Shown one piece after another: positions 48,652 to 56,653 of a stretch of 64,000 bases of DNA. The DNA is taken from the NCBI RefSeq assembly GCF_030730945.1, contig NZ_JAVAMS010000001.1, positions 1,116,001 to 1,180,000 of the forward strand, in the 5' to 3' direction. Origin of the DNA: Aurantiacibacter poecillastricola (GTDB lineage Bacteria > Pseudomonadota > Alphaproteobacteria > Sphingomonadales > Sphingomonadaceae). Under the pieces are notes generated by a model that saw only the letters and a program-made list of their open reading frames with translations, did no database searches and had not been told where the DNA came from. Every line of letters begins with the position of its first letter. Position 1 is the first letter of the stretch. A program made the position numbers and the translations under genes.

Positions 48652-49548
48652 CTAGCCTCTCTGGCGGGCCATGGGATAGGTGCCGAACATGCGCACGCCC
48701 TTGCAGTGGAACGCGAGCTCCTCCATCGCGCGGTCCACCGCCGGATCGCCCGGCGCGCCCACGATATCGGCGTAGAACATGGTGGCCGCGAAGCTGGCGC
48801 CCTTCTGGTAGCTCTCCAGCTTGGTCATGTTGACGCCGTTGGTGGCAAACCCGCCCAGCGCCTTGTAGAGCGCGGCGGGGATGTTCTTCACCTCGAAGAC
48901 GAAGGTGGTCATCGTCTCCTGCCCGGCCAGCATCGCGGGATCGAGCGCCTCGCGCGCCAGCACCACGAAGCGGGTGGTGTTGTCGGCGGCATCCTCCACG
49001 TTCTCCTCGACGATTTCCAGGCCATAGAGGTCGGCGGCGAGCTTGGGCGCGATGGCGGCCAGCTGCGGTTCGCCCAGCTCGGCAACATGCGCGGCCGCGC
49101 CCGCCGTATCGGCATGGCTGAGGGGGACGATGCCCTTCTCGCGCAGGTAATGACGCGACTGGGTAAGGGCGTGGGGATGGCTGAACGCGCCGGTGAACGG
49201 GCCTTGCGTGCCAAGCGCCATCAGGGCGTGGTGAATGGGCAGGAAATGCTCGCCCACGATGGAAAGACCGCTTTCGGGCAGCAGGAAATGGATGTCCGCC
49301 ACGCGGCCCGCTTGCGAATTCTCGATGGGAATCATCGCGCAGGACGCGCGTCCCTCCTTCACCGCCTCGATCGCGGCGGCGAAGCTGAAGCAGGGCAGCG
49401 GCAGGGCGTGCGGATCCCACTCGTTCACGGCGCGGTGCGAGTTCGCGCCGGGCGCTCCCTGGAAGGCGATCGCGCGCGCAGGTTCCTGCGAGGCGGCCTC
49501 GTGCATGGTCTCGACCAGGGCGAGGGCGGGGGCGGGGTACGAATCCAT
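48652..49548 (-). CDS. pheA: prephenate dehydratase
   Basis: Converts prephenate to phenylpyruvate in phenylalanine synthesis. The 298-residue protein has the PDT domain (IAFQGAPGANSHRAV near 28; MIPIENSQAGRVADIH near 75; NTTRFVVLAREALD near 175, the conserved TRF) and a C-terminal ACT regulatory domain with ALYKALGGFATNGVNMTKLESYQ, the ESR-type phenylalanine site. It has no chorismate mutase domain. The ATG at 49548 was chosen over a TTG at 49587. It is divergent from cytochrome c and followed by a GNAT gene. Confidence 0.93.
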   Translation of the reverse strand: MDSYPAPALALVETMHEAASQEPARAIAFQGAPGANSHRAVNEWDPHALPLPCFSFAAAIEAVKEGRASCAMIPIENSQAGRVADIHFLLPESGLSIVGEHFLPIHHALMALGTQGPFTGAFSHPHALTQSRHYLREKGIVPLSHADTAGAAAHVAELGEPQLAAIAPKLAADLYGLEIVEENVEDAADNTTRFVVLAREALDPAMLAGQETMTTFVFEVKNIPAALYKALGGFATNGVNMTKLESYQKGASFAATMFYADIVGAPGDPAVDRAMEELAFHCKGVRMFGTYPMARQRG

Positions 49549-49668
49549 AGGACGAAAGTCGGTAGCGCCGGCTTGCCGGGCCGACAAGCGCGCATCCGCC
49601 CTTGCGAAGCGCGGCTTCGCCTATTAGAGCGCAGGCGCAAACCTACAAACCGGCAGAAATCTTCACTC

Positions 49669-50367
49669 ATGAGTAATTCCAACACCATCTTCGGCTGGGT
49701 TCTTGCCAGCGGCATCGTCGCCCTCGGTCTCAGTTCCATCAGTTCCAAGTACTTCCAGGCCGACGGCCCCGAGGTCGACGAATATGGCTACGTGATCGAC
49801 GCGCCCGAGGATGCCGGTGGGCTGGATGCAGGTCCCTCGCTCGCCACCTTGCTGGCGAACGGGACCGCTGCCGCCGGTGAAGGGGTGTTCGCCAAGTGCA
49901 CGGCCTGCCACACGATCGAGCAGGGCGGCGCCAACGGTATCGGCCCGAACCTGTATGGCGTGCTGGGCACCGGTATCGGTGAACACGCGCCCGGTTTCGC
50001 CTACTCCTCCGCGCTCGCCAGCAAGGGCGGCCAGTGGGATTACGAGAACATGGATGCCTGGCTCGCCAGTCCGCGCGGCTTTGCCAACGGCACGAAGATG
50101 AGCTTCGCCGGTCTCTCCAGCCCGGAAGACCGTGCGAATGTCATCCTTTACCTGCGTGAATATGGTGGCGGCCCGGCTTTGCCCGAGCCCGAGGCCGAGC
50201 TTCCGGAAGGTGCTGGTGAGGGCGAGCTCGACGGTGCTGGCGAAGGCCCCGGCGCGACCGAAGGCGTTGCGGCCCAGCCCGCCGAGGCTGCTGGTGCGAT
50301 GAGCGCCGACCAGCCGGTTCCCGATGCAGCGGGCGCTGTCGACACCGGCGGTCCCGGCGTCGAGTAA
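49669..50367 (+). CDS. membrane-anchored c-type cytochrome (CycM/cyt c552-like)
   Basis: A 232-residue cytochrome: an N-terminal uncleaved helix (TIFGWVLASGIVALGLSS), a linker, one haem c site CTACH at 77-81, GIGPNLYGVLG after it and probable axial Met144 (NGTKMSFAGL). This is the class I pattern of membrane cytochromes that feed terminal oxidases. An unusual Glu/Gly/Ala/Pro-rich acidic C-terminal tail of ~55 residues follows the domain. The stop lies just before a hairpin shared with rlmE. Confidence 0.88.
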   Translation: MSNSNTIFGWVLASGIVALGLSSISSKYFQADGPEVDEYGYVIDAPEDAGGLDAGPSLATLLANGTAAAGEGVFAKCTACHTIEQGGANGIGPNLYGVLGTGIGEHAPGFAYSSALASKGGQWDYENMDAWLASPRGFANGTKMSFAGLSSPEDRANVILYLREYGGGPALPEPEAELPEGAGEGELDGAGEGPGATEGVAAQPAEAAGAMSADQPVPDAAGAVDTGGPGVE

Positions 50368-50388
50368 TCGCGTTCCGGTAACGTGATT

Positions 50389-50410
50389 GGGGCGCGTTCA
50401 GGCGCGCCCC
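50389..50410. terminator. hairpin between convergent cytochrome c and rlmE genes
   Basis: GGGGCGCG (50389-50396) and CGCGCCCC (50403-50410) make an eight-base perfect stem with a six-base loop. It overlaps the last codons of rlmE. There is no clean T run on either side, so termination would be weak or Rho-assisted. Confidence 0.4.
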
Positions 50411-51063
50411 TTGAATCCTTGCGCCACGACATACCACTCGCTCGAGCCCTTGCGGCTCGCGGGCGGTTTGGCATGCTTCACGCTCGTGAAGTGCTTTTTC
50501 AGCAAATCCAGCAACTCGCGGTCCGTGCCGCCGGCAAAGCCCTTGGCGACGAACGCGCCGCCCTTGTCCAGCACGTCCACCGCGAACCACGCGGCAGCTT
50601 CTACCAGCGCCATGGTGCGCAAATGGTCGGTCTGCTTGTGCCCCACCGTGTTCGCCGCCATGTCCGACAGCACCAGATCAGGCGCGCCGTCCAGCGCGGC
50701 GGTGAGGCGTTCGGGCGCTTCGTCCTCCATGAAATCCATCAGCAGGATCTCCACCCCGTCTAGTGGTTCGGTCTCGAGGATGTCGATGCCGACGACCGCA
50801 GCCTTGGGCGCACGGCGGCGCACAACCTGTGCCCAGCCACCCGGCGCGATGCCGAGATCGACCACGCGCTGCGCGCCTTTCAGCAGGCCGAAGCGGTCGT
50901 CCAGCTCGATCAGCTTGAAGGCGGCGCGGCTGCGGTAATCCTCTTCCTTCGCGCGCTTCACGTAAGGATCGTTCAACTGCCGCTCCAGCCAGCGCTGCGA
51001 ACTGGCCTTGCGCTTCTTCGCGGATTTGAGGCGCCGCTGCGAATCGCCACCCGAGCGTGCCAT
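50398..51063 (-). CDS. rlmE: 23S rRNA (uridine-2552 2'-O) methyltransferase RlmE (FtsJ)
   Basis: Methylates U2552 of 23S rRNA in a late step of large-subunit assembly. The 221-residue protein has YRSRAAFKLIELDDRFGLL near 45 (catalytic Lys), the SAM site VVDLGIAPGGWAQVV near 68, LSDMAANTVGHKQTDHLR with the catalytic Asp near 131, and FVAKGFAGG with the second Lys. An extended basic N-terminus precedes the fold. Its ATG overlaps the ppx stop (TGATG). Confidence 0.93.
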   Translation of the reverse strand: MARSGGDSQRRLKSAKKRKASSQRWLERQLNDPYVKRAKEEDYRSRAAFKLIELDDRFGLLKGAQRVVDLGIAPGGWAQVVRRRAPKAAVVGIDILETEPLDGVEILLMDFMEDEAPERLTAALDGAPDLVLSDMAANTVGHKQTDHLRTMALVEAAAWFAVDVLDKGGAFVAKGFAGGTDRELLDLLKKHFTSVKHAKPPASRKGSSEWYVVAQGFKGRA

Positions 51064-52244
51064 CAGCTATCGGCCCCGTTCTGCTTCAGGCGCCGGAGCG
51101 CGGCCTGCGCTTCCATGCCTTCTGCATCGGCCGCCATCAGGCTGCGCAGGATGCCTTCGCGGATGCCGCGGTCGGCGACGCCCAGACGCGACGCGGGCCA
51201 GATGTCGAGAATCGCCTCGAGGATGGCGCAGCCTGCCACCACCAGGTCCGCCCGGTCGGAGCCGATGCAATCGAGTTCGCTGCGTTCCCGCGGAGACATG
51301 CCCGACAAGCGCTGCGAGATTTCGCGCATCGACTTGGAGGGGACGATCAACCCGTCCACGGCCTTGCGATCATATTGCGGCAGGCCAAGGTGCACGCTGG
51401 CAAGTGTCGTCACCGTGCCGCTGGTGCCTAGCAGGCGCTGTTCGGGTGCATGATGGGAAGCGATCCTCTCCGAAAACTCCGAAAAACTGTCGAGCACGAG
51501 CTGCTTCATCTCATTGTAGCGCCGCAACCGGCCTTCGGGATCGCCGGGCTCCTCCCCCACGGTCTCCGATAGCGAGACGACCCCCCAGGGCACGCTCTGC
51601 CAATCGAGGATGCGCGGGACCGGCGCGCCCGGTTCGATCAGCACCAGTTCCGTCGAGCCGCCGCCGATGTCGAAGATGATGGCCGGGCCGATGCCGTCTT
51701 CCAGCAGGATGTGGCAGCCGAGCACCGCGAGGCGCGCCTCCTCCTGCGCGCTGATGATGTCGAGCACGATGCCGGTTTCCTGCCGCACCTTCTCGATGAA
51801 GGCCTCGCCATTGGTCGCGCGGCGGCAGGCCTCGGTCGCGACCGAGCGGGCGAGGTGGACGTTGCGCTTCCGCAGCTTGTCGGAGCACACCTTGAGCGCG
51901 CCCAGCGCCCGGTCCATCGCCTTGTCCGACAGTCTCCCGGTCTGCGCCAGCCCTTCGCCCAGCCGCACCACGCGGCTGAAGGCGTCGATCACCACGAAGT
52001 TCTCATCCTCGGGCCGCGCGATCAGCAGGCGGCAGTTGTTGGTACCCAGATCGATGGCCGCATAGGCCTGCTTGAACGATTTGTGCGGGGGACGGCGCCA
52101 ATTGCGCGAAACGCGCTGCGGGCTGCCATTGGTGTCGCCGGAACTGCTCTTCTGACCGTTTCTGTCGTCGCGGCGCTTGCCCTTGTCTGCTGGTGCTCTG
52201 CGCCTGGTCTGTTCGCGTCGGTCCGGCGGATTGATATCCGCCAT
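51063..52244 (-). CDS. Ppx/GppA exopolyphosphatase-pyrophosphatase family protein
   Basis: Acts on polyphosphate ends or the 5'-phosphate of pppGpp. The product is 393 residues from the ATG at 52244 (MADINPPDRREQT), after a basic low-complexity N-terminus (to ~65). The ASKHA fold follows: AYAAIDLGTNNCRLLIARP (P-loop 1), CRRATNGEAFI, FDIGGGSTELVLIEPG (P-loop 2) and GTSGTVTTLASVHLGL. The N-terminal charged extension is typical of alphaproteobacterial members. Whether it prefers polyphosphate or pppGpp cannot be told. It is co-translated with rlmE. Confidence 0.9.
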   Translation of the reverse strand: MADINPPDRREQTRRRAPADKGKRRDDRNGQKSSSGDTNGSPQRVSRNWRRPPHKSFKQAYAAIDLGTNNCRLLIARPEDENFVVIDAFSRVVRLGEGLAQTGRLSDKAMDRALGALKVCSDKLRKRNVHLARSVATEACRRATNGEAFIEKVRQETGIVLDIISAQEEARLAVLGCHILLEDGIGPAIIFDIGGGSTELVLIEPGAPVPRILDWQSVPWGVVSLSETVGEEPGDPEGRLRRYNEMKQLVLDSFSEFSERIASHHAPEQRLLGTSGTVTTLASVHLGLPQYDRKAVDGLIVPSKSMREISQRLSGMSPRERSELDCIGSDRADLVVAGCAILEAILDIWPASRLGVADRGIREGILRSLMAADAEGMEAQAALRRLKQNGADS

Positions 52245-52358
52245 GTGCGTAATCTCTCGTAAAATTCTCAAACCCGCCATGATGGCGGAACCTGACGTCA
52301 GGCTAGACGAAGGTGCGATATTTCACAAGTCGCGCAGGTTTCGCGGCTCTGGCGAGGC

Positions 52359-53180
52359 TCAGGACGCGGTGAATTCGTCGCGGTTTCCGCTTGTCTGGAA
52401 TGGCGCCTGGAGAGCTGGCAGCAAGGCGATGTCCCGCTCCGCCAAGGGATCGTCCACCCCGATGGCAATGGCTTGCTGCGCCACGTCGGCGCGGAAGGTG
52501 CCGTGCAGCCGGTCCCATAGGCTGATCCCGCTGCTCCAGTTGGCGTCCATCTCGTCCGGCCGCTGGCTGTGATGGATGCCGTGCATCCGGGGCGTGGTGA
52601 GAAGGGTGGATAGTCTTTCGTCCACGCCCTCGGGCAGGCGCAAATTGGAATGGTGGAACAGCACCGAACCGAGGAAGAAACTGCGCCAGGCGTCGTGCGT
52701 CGCCGGGTCCACGCCCGCAAGGCGCACCTGCACCATGCGCATCGGCACCGAGATCAGCATGTCGAGTGCATGGAAACGGATTGCAGTGGAGGCATCGAGA
52801 TCGGGATCGACATGGTGCACACGGTGGAAGCGCCACAGGAACGGCACCTTGTGCGTGGCGACGTGCCAGAGATAGTAGATGTAATCCATCAACAGGAACG
52901 CCGCGATCCGCCCTGGCAGGCCACCAATGGCGTGTTGTAGACCGCGCCGGGAGCGGGCGTTTTCCCGCGCTATGGTCTGGGTGATGGGCCCATCGCTGAC
53001 CATGATAACCGCCTGGCAAGCGGCGCCCATCGCGCCGTTGCGCGCCAACCTCGGTAATTCCGCGCGGGTGCGCTGCCGCAGGGGGCGCGCGCGTTCGGAG
53101 GCGAGCAGGATACCCACTGCTGCGCCTGCGAACAGCAGGCCGGCCACTTTTCCGAGTCGTACTCCCATCACGCGAAGCAT
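52359..53180 (-). CDS. fatty-acid hydroxylase/sterol desaturase-family membrane protein
   Basis: A diiron membrane oxygenase of 273 residues. The histidine clusters are complete: HVATH (106-110), HRVHH (119-123), a later HHSN near 187 and GIHHSQ near 215. Several hydrophobic helices surround them. Members hydroxylate or desaturate lipids; the substrate is unknown, and it may modify membrane lipids or carotenoids. The start was taken at 53180, since longer in-frame starts reach into the divergent glycosyltransferase gene. It lies just outside the arsenic-type cluster, and membership in it is uncertain. Confidence 0.82.
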   Translation of the reverse strand: MLRVMGVRLGKVAGLLFAGAAVGILLASERARPLRQRTRAELPRLARNGAMGAACQAVIMVSDGPITQTIARENARSRRGLQHAIGGLPGRIAAFLLMDYIYYLWHVATHKVPFLWRFHRVHHVDPDLDASTAIRFHALDMLISVPMRMVQVRLAGVDPATHDAWRSFFLGSVLFHHSNLRLPEGVDERLSTLLTTPRMHGIHHSQRPDEMDANWSSGISLWDRLHGTFRADVAQQAIAIGVDDPLAERDIALLPALQAPFQTSGNRDEFTAS

Positions 53181-53223
53181 GACCCGTCGCCAAGGCACCG
53201 TCCAGCGGTTAGAGCCCCATGTC

Positions 53224-53805
53224 ATGAACCCGGCACCCACCATCGCGCTGTTCGCCAAGTATCCTCGCGCGGGCGAAGTGAAGACGCGGCTTGCCCCGGC
53301 GCTGGGCGAGGCAAAGGCCGCCGAGCTGCACCGCATGTTGGTGGAGCGCACGCTGGCGACGATCCGGGCGAGCGGCCTGCCCTTCGCGCTGCATTACACG
53401 GGCGCGGAGGCGAGCGCCTTTGCGCAGTGGCTGGGCGAGGATGTGCCACTGGTGGAACAGGGCGAGGGCGATCTCGGCGCGCGGCTTGCCCGGGTGGAGG
53501 CGCCCGCGATCCTCCTCGGCGCGGATATTCCGGGGCTTGCTCCTGCGCATCTGAATGCGGCGGCAAATGCATTGGAGGAGGTACCTGCCGTGATCGGCCC
53601 TGCCAGCGATGGCGGATATTATCTGCTCGGCTTCCGGGAGGAACTGCCGTTTCTCTGGAGCGAGATGCCGTGGGGCGGCGACCGCGTTCTGGAGGAAACC
53701 GTGGCGCGGCTGAAGAACCACGGCGTCACCTTCCGCCTGCTGGAAGAACTCGCCGATTGCGACCGTCCCGAAGACCTTTCCTACTGGCCCGACCTCGTCC
53801 GATGA
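53224..53805 (+). CDS. rSAM/selenodomain-associated transferase 1 (TIGR04282-type, arsenosugar-type)
   Basis: A 193-residue nucleotidyl- or glycosyl-transferase-like protein of the CofC-like family. The N-terminal FAKYPRAGEVKTRLAPALG is the family hallmark; ILLGADIPGLAPAHLNAA (with the GADIP motif) and VIGPASDGGYYLLGF follow. Family members lie next to radical SAM and ArsM genes and have been named arsenosugar biosynthesis proteins, but activity is not proven. Its stop overlaps the next start (ATGA). Confidence 0.88.
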   Translation: MNPAPTIALFAKYPRAGEVKTRLAPALGEAKAAELHRMLVERTLATIRASGLPFALHYTGAEASAFAQWLGEDVPLVEQGEGDLGARLARVEAPAILLGADIPGLAPAHLNAAANALEEVPAVIGPASDGGYYLLGFREELPFLWSEMPWGGDRVLEETVARLKNHGVTFRLLEELADCDRPEDLSYWPDLVR

Positions 53806-54527
53806 GCCGCCTCTCGATCGTCATCCCCATGCTGAACGAGGAGGCCGCGCTGCCCGCCCTCGTCGCGCATCTGGCGAAGCTCGACCCTGCGCCGCTGGAA
53901 GTGGTGGCAGTCGACGGTGGCAGCGAGGATGCCTCCGTGGCTTTGGCCGAAGCGGCGGGATGGCGCGTCGTCACCGCCCCGCGCGGACGAGGGAGCCAGA
54001 TGAATGCCGGGGTGAGGGCCGCGCAGGGAGAGGAGGTGGTGGTGCTCCATGCCGACACCGTCCCACCGAGCGACATGGTGGAGGTGATCGCGCAGACCCT
54101 CGCCAACCCCTCCATCGCCCTTGCCGGATTCACCCCGATCATACGCGGTCCCCACAAGACCCGTTGGGTCACTACCGCGCACAATTGGGTGAAAACCTGG
54201 TACGCACCGCTCCTTGGCCGTCCTCACCTGTTCCTTCGGGGCGTACGTCTGCTCTTCGGGGATCACGCCATGTTTTTCCGCCGGGCGCAGTTCCTGGAAA
54301 GCGGGGGCTGCACTCCGGATGCCAAGGTGATGGAGGAGGCCGACCTGTGCGTCCGGCTGGCACGCTACGGCAAGGTGAAGCTGCTCCGCCGCACTGTCGA
54401 GACCTCCGACCGCCGCATCGCCGAATGGGGCGAATGGAAGGCGAACTGGATCTATTTCAAGGTCGGGATATTATGGGCGTTCCATGCGCGAGACCGGCTG
54501 GAGCGGCACTACCCGGACGTGCGCTAG
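53802..54527 (+). CDS. rSAM/selenodomain-associated transferase 2 (TIGR04283-type glycosyltransferase)
   Basis: A 241-residue GT-A glycosyltransferase: SIVIPMLNEEAALPALVAHL at the start, VVAVDGGSEDASV (nucleotide site), RGRGSQMNAGVRAAQGEEVV, and LHADTVPPSD (the DxD position). A C-terminal segment DHAMFFRRAQFLESGG follows, then a helix. It pairs with transferase 1 in the family's usual order. The final 71 bases overlap the 3' end of the convergent SDR gene. Confidence 0.88.
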   Translation: MSRLSIVIPMLNEEAALPALVAHLAKLDPAPLEVVAVDGGSEDASVALAEAAGWRVVTAPRGRGSQMNAGVRAAQGEEVVVLHADTVPPSDMVEVIAQTLANPSIALAGFTPIIRGPHKTRWVTTAHNWVKTWYAPLLGRPHLFLRGVRLLFGDHAMFFRRAQFLESGGCTPDAKVMEEADLCVRLARYGKVKLLRRTVETSDRRIAEWGEWKANWIYFKVGILWAFHARDRLERHYPDVR

Positions 54528-55521
54528 GCAGGTAGCCTCTGGCGATGCCGCAGGCGATCAGACGGTCGAGCCACTCGCTGTCCGTCTCCGGGCATTCGAG
54601 GCCAGTCAGAGAACGAAAGCGGCTGTCGTCGAAGCGCGGATTGCGGGTGAAATAGGCGCCGAAGGTGGCGATCATCCGTCCCAGCAGCATCTGCTCGGCA
54701 GGGCGCAGGCTGGCGGAATCGAACTGCTCGGGAGGCACCACCAGCGGGTCGGGGAAATGCTCCACTCGCGACACGCCGTTGGCGAGGTCGGCAGCGGGCA
54801 GAGGCGTGTTCGTTACGAGGTGATAGTAGCCGCCGCGAGCGTCTTCGAACCGCTCGGCAATGCGCGCGATACCCTCTGCCACATGGCAAATCGGCACGAG
54901 GTTCAGGGTAGAGCCCTCATGCGCCGGGAACACGCTCACCTTGCCGCGCGCCATCAGGCGGAAGACGTTGCATAGCGAGGGAAAGTCGCGGATTTCGCCG
55001 CTCGCATGATCGCCCAGCACGATGGAGGGACGCGCAATGGCGAAGGGCACGCCGCTATCCGCCACCAGCGCCTCTGCCAGCGCCTTGCTCTCCTCGTAAT
55101 TGTTGGTGAATCGCGTGCCTTCCGGCACGGGGCCTTCTAGGATCGCGCCCTCCCGCGTGCCGCAGACATAGGCTGTGCTGACATGGATGAAGCCCGCACC
55201 TGCCTCCCGCGCGAACTCCACGGCGTTGCGCGTACCCTCGATATTCACCGCCGCCAGCTCCTCGCGCGGAGCATCGAATTCGAGGCTCGCGGCGCAGTGG
55301 ATGACGAGGTCGATATCGTGCGCCGCCGGGTCGAGGCCCATCAGCGGCCCGGTGACGTCGCCCCCAACTACCTCGATGCCGGGCACCATCGCCCCGTCAT
55401 TGCCGCGCACCTCGCGGGTCTTGCGCACCATCGCGGTGACCTGCACGCCACGCGCCGCCAGCCGCGCGCAGACTTCGCCGCCGATCAGGCCGGCGGCTCC
55501 GGTGACGAGGACTTTCAGCAA
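54457..55521 (-). CDS. extended SDR-family NAD(P)-dependent oxidoreductase/epimerase
   Basis: A 354-residue extended SDR. The nucleotide motif TGAAGLIGGEV is at 7-17, with the catalytic pair Tyr142 and Lys146 in YEESK and Ser115 upstream in HVSTAYVCG. The C-terminal substrate domain is long and unlike standard sugar epimerases. The start is TTG at 55521, overlapping the arsM-like stop by seven bases, so the two are coupled. It may reduce or epimerise a sugar or carbonyl intermediate in the cluster. Its 3' end overlaps the glycosyltransferase gene by 71 bases. Confidence 0.82.
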   Translation of the reverse strand: MLKVLVTGAAGLIGGEVCARLAARGVQVTAMVRKTREVRGNDGAMVPGIEVVGGDVTGPLMGLDPAAHDIDLVIHCAASLEFDAPREELAAVNIEGTRNAVEFAREAGAGFIHVSTAYVCGTREGAILEGPVPEGTRFTNNYEESKALAEALVADSGVPFAIARPSIVLGDHASGEIRDFPSLCNVFRLMARGKVSVFPAHEGSTLNLVPICHVAEGIARIAERFEDARGGYYHLVTNTPLPAADLANGVSRVEHFPDPLVVPPEQFDSASLRPAEQMLLGRMIATFGAYFTRNPRFDDSRFRSLTGLECPETDSEWLDRLIACGIARGYLPSARPGSAAPAGLAHGTPIISRP

Positions 55522-56564
55522 CAGGGCGCGCCGGACGTCGCGGAACCGGCGCCCGACTGGCCGAAGGGCATTGCCGTGCCACAGCCGGGAAAGACGCCGA
55601 AATGGCGCGAGAAATCGCCGATGAAATCGAAATGCGGGGCGAACCGCGTCTCTGCCAGCATCAGCCAGCTATTGCCGCAGACGGGGAACACCCGGCCCGC
55701 CTCTATGGCATGGTGCGCGTCGAGCTCGAAAATCCGCTCCGATCCCGGCACCGTGCCCTTGTAGACCACCGCCTGGCCGTAATCCTCGCATTGCGGCTCC
55801 AGTCCGGCGAGCTCGAACAGTCGGTAGGTGGCAGAGACGAAGCTGATCCCGGCAAGCTTCGCCGCCGCCTCCGCATCGTTGATCGCCAGCGGGCGGTCGG
55901 TGACGAGGCGCGGGTCTGCGAAGCCTGCTGCCCTCGCGATCCGCTCGAAATCGCCCCAGTAGAGCGCGCCGGACAGGCACTCGCCATGCAGTACGGGATC
56001 GCGTTGCAGGTGTTCTGGAACGCGCCGGTCGGCATAGACATCGGAGAAATACAGCTCACCGCCGGGCTTCAGCAGCCGATGCGCGGCGCGGAACACCGCT
56101 TCCTTGTCGGCGACGAGATTGATCACGCAGTTGGAGACGATGATGTCGAAGCTGGCAGGCTCCAGCCCGACCTCGCCCAGCTTCTCGATATCGCCCTCGA
56201 CGAAATCGACATTGGCATAGCCGAACCGCTCGGCGTGCCAATCCTTGTGTGCATTCGCCACCGCCAATTGCTCGGGCGTCGCATCCACGCCGGTTACGCT
56301 TCCGTTCGGCCCGACAAGCTGTGCTAGCAGATACGCATCCTGCCCGCTGCCCGAGCCGAGATCGAGCACCCGTGCGCCCTCGAGAGCCTGCGGCACCACC
56401 AGCCCGCAGCCGTAATAGCGCGCCTTCACCTCCTCATGCACGTTGCGCAGCGCCTCGCGCACGGCGGCGCTCGGCATCTCGGCGGTGCAGCAGGCATCGG
56501 TGCGCAGGTCGGCGGAACTTTCCAGCACCTTGCCGTAGTAATTCTGGCTGTTTTCGAGGTTCAT
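55515..56564 (-). CDS. arsM: ArsM-like arsenite S-adenosylmethionine methyltransferase
   Basis: A 349-residue SAM-dependent methyltransferase expected to methylate arsenite. It has SAM motif VLDLGSGSGQDAYLLAQLVG (67-86), GVDATPEQL and SNCVINLVADKEAVFR with Cys146; Cys196 is in LHGECLSGALY, and the vicinal Cys25-Cys26 pair is in TDACCTAEMP, placed as in ArsM. The C-terminus ends in a CC pair (SGAPCC), typical of arsenic-binding tails. The ATG at 56564 is where homology begins; a longer in-frame start at 56624 is less likely. No ArsR, ArsB, Acr3 or ArsC gene is in the window. Confidence 0.88.
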   Translation of the reverse strand: MNLENSQNYYGKVLESSADLRTDACCTAEMPSAAVREALRNVHEEVKARYYGCGLVVPQALEGARVLDLGSGSGQDAYLLAQLVGPNGSVTGVDATPEQLAVANAHKDWHAERFGYANVDFVEGDIEKLGEVGLEPASFDIIVSNCVINLVADKEAVFRAAHRLLKPGGELYFSDVYADRRVPEHLQRDPVLHGECLSGALYWGDFERIARAAGFADPRLVTDRPLAINDAEAAAKLAGISFVSATYRLFELAGLEPQCEDYGQAVVYKGTVPGSERIFELDAHHAIEAGRVFPVCGNSWLMLAETRFAPHFDFIGDFSRHFGVFPGCGTAMPFGQSGAGSATSGAPCC

Positions 56565-56653
56565 GAAACTCTTTCTCCGGGTGGTCCGAAAGCATGCATG
56601 GACGGTAAGGCCTTCGTGAGCCATCCTGAATAGGTTACGCGCGGGAGAATTTC
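56565..56653. promoter_or_regulatory. divergent promoter region of the arsenic-type cluster
   Basis: Only 89 bases separate the arsM-like and FAD oxidoreductase starts, so both promoters must overlap here or lie inside the genes. I saw no convincing inverted repeat of the ArsR type and no clear -35/-10 pair. The only recognisable element is GGGAG before the TTG start of the FAD gene. Confidence 0.35.
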
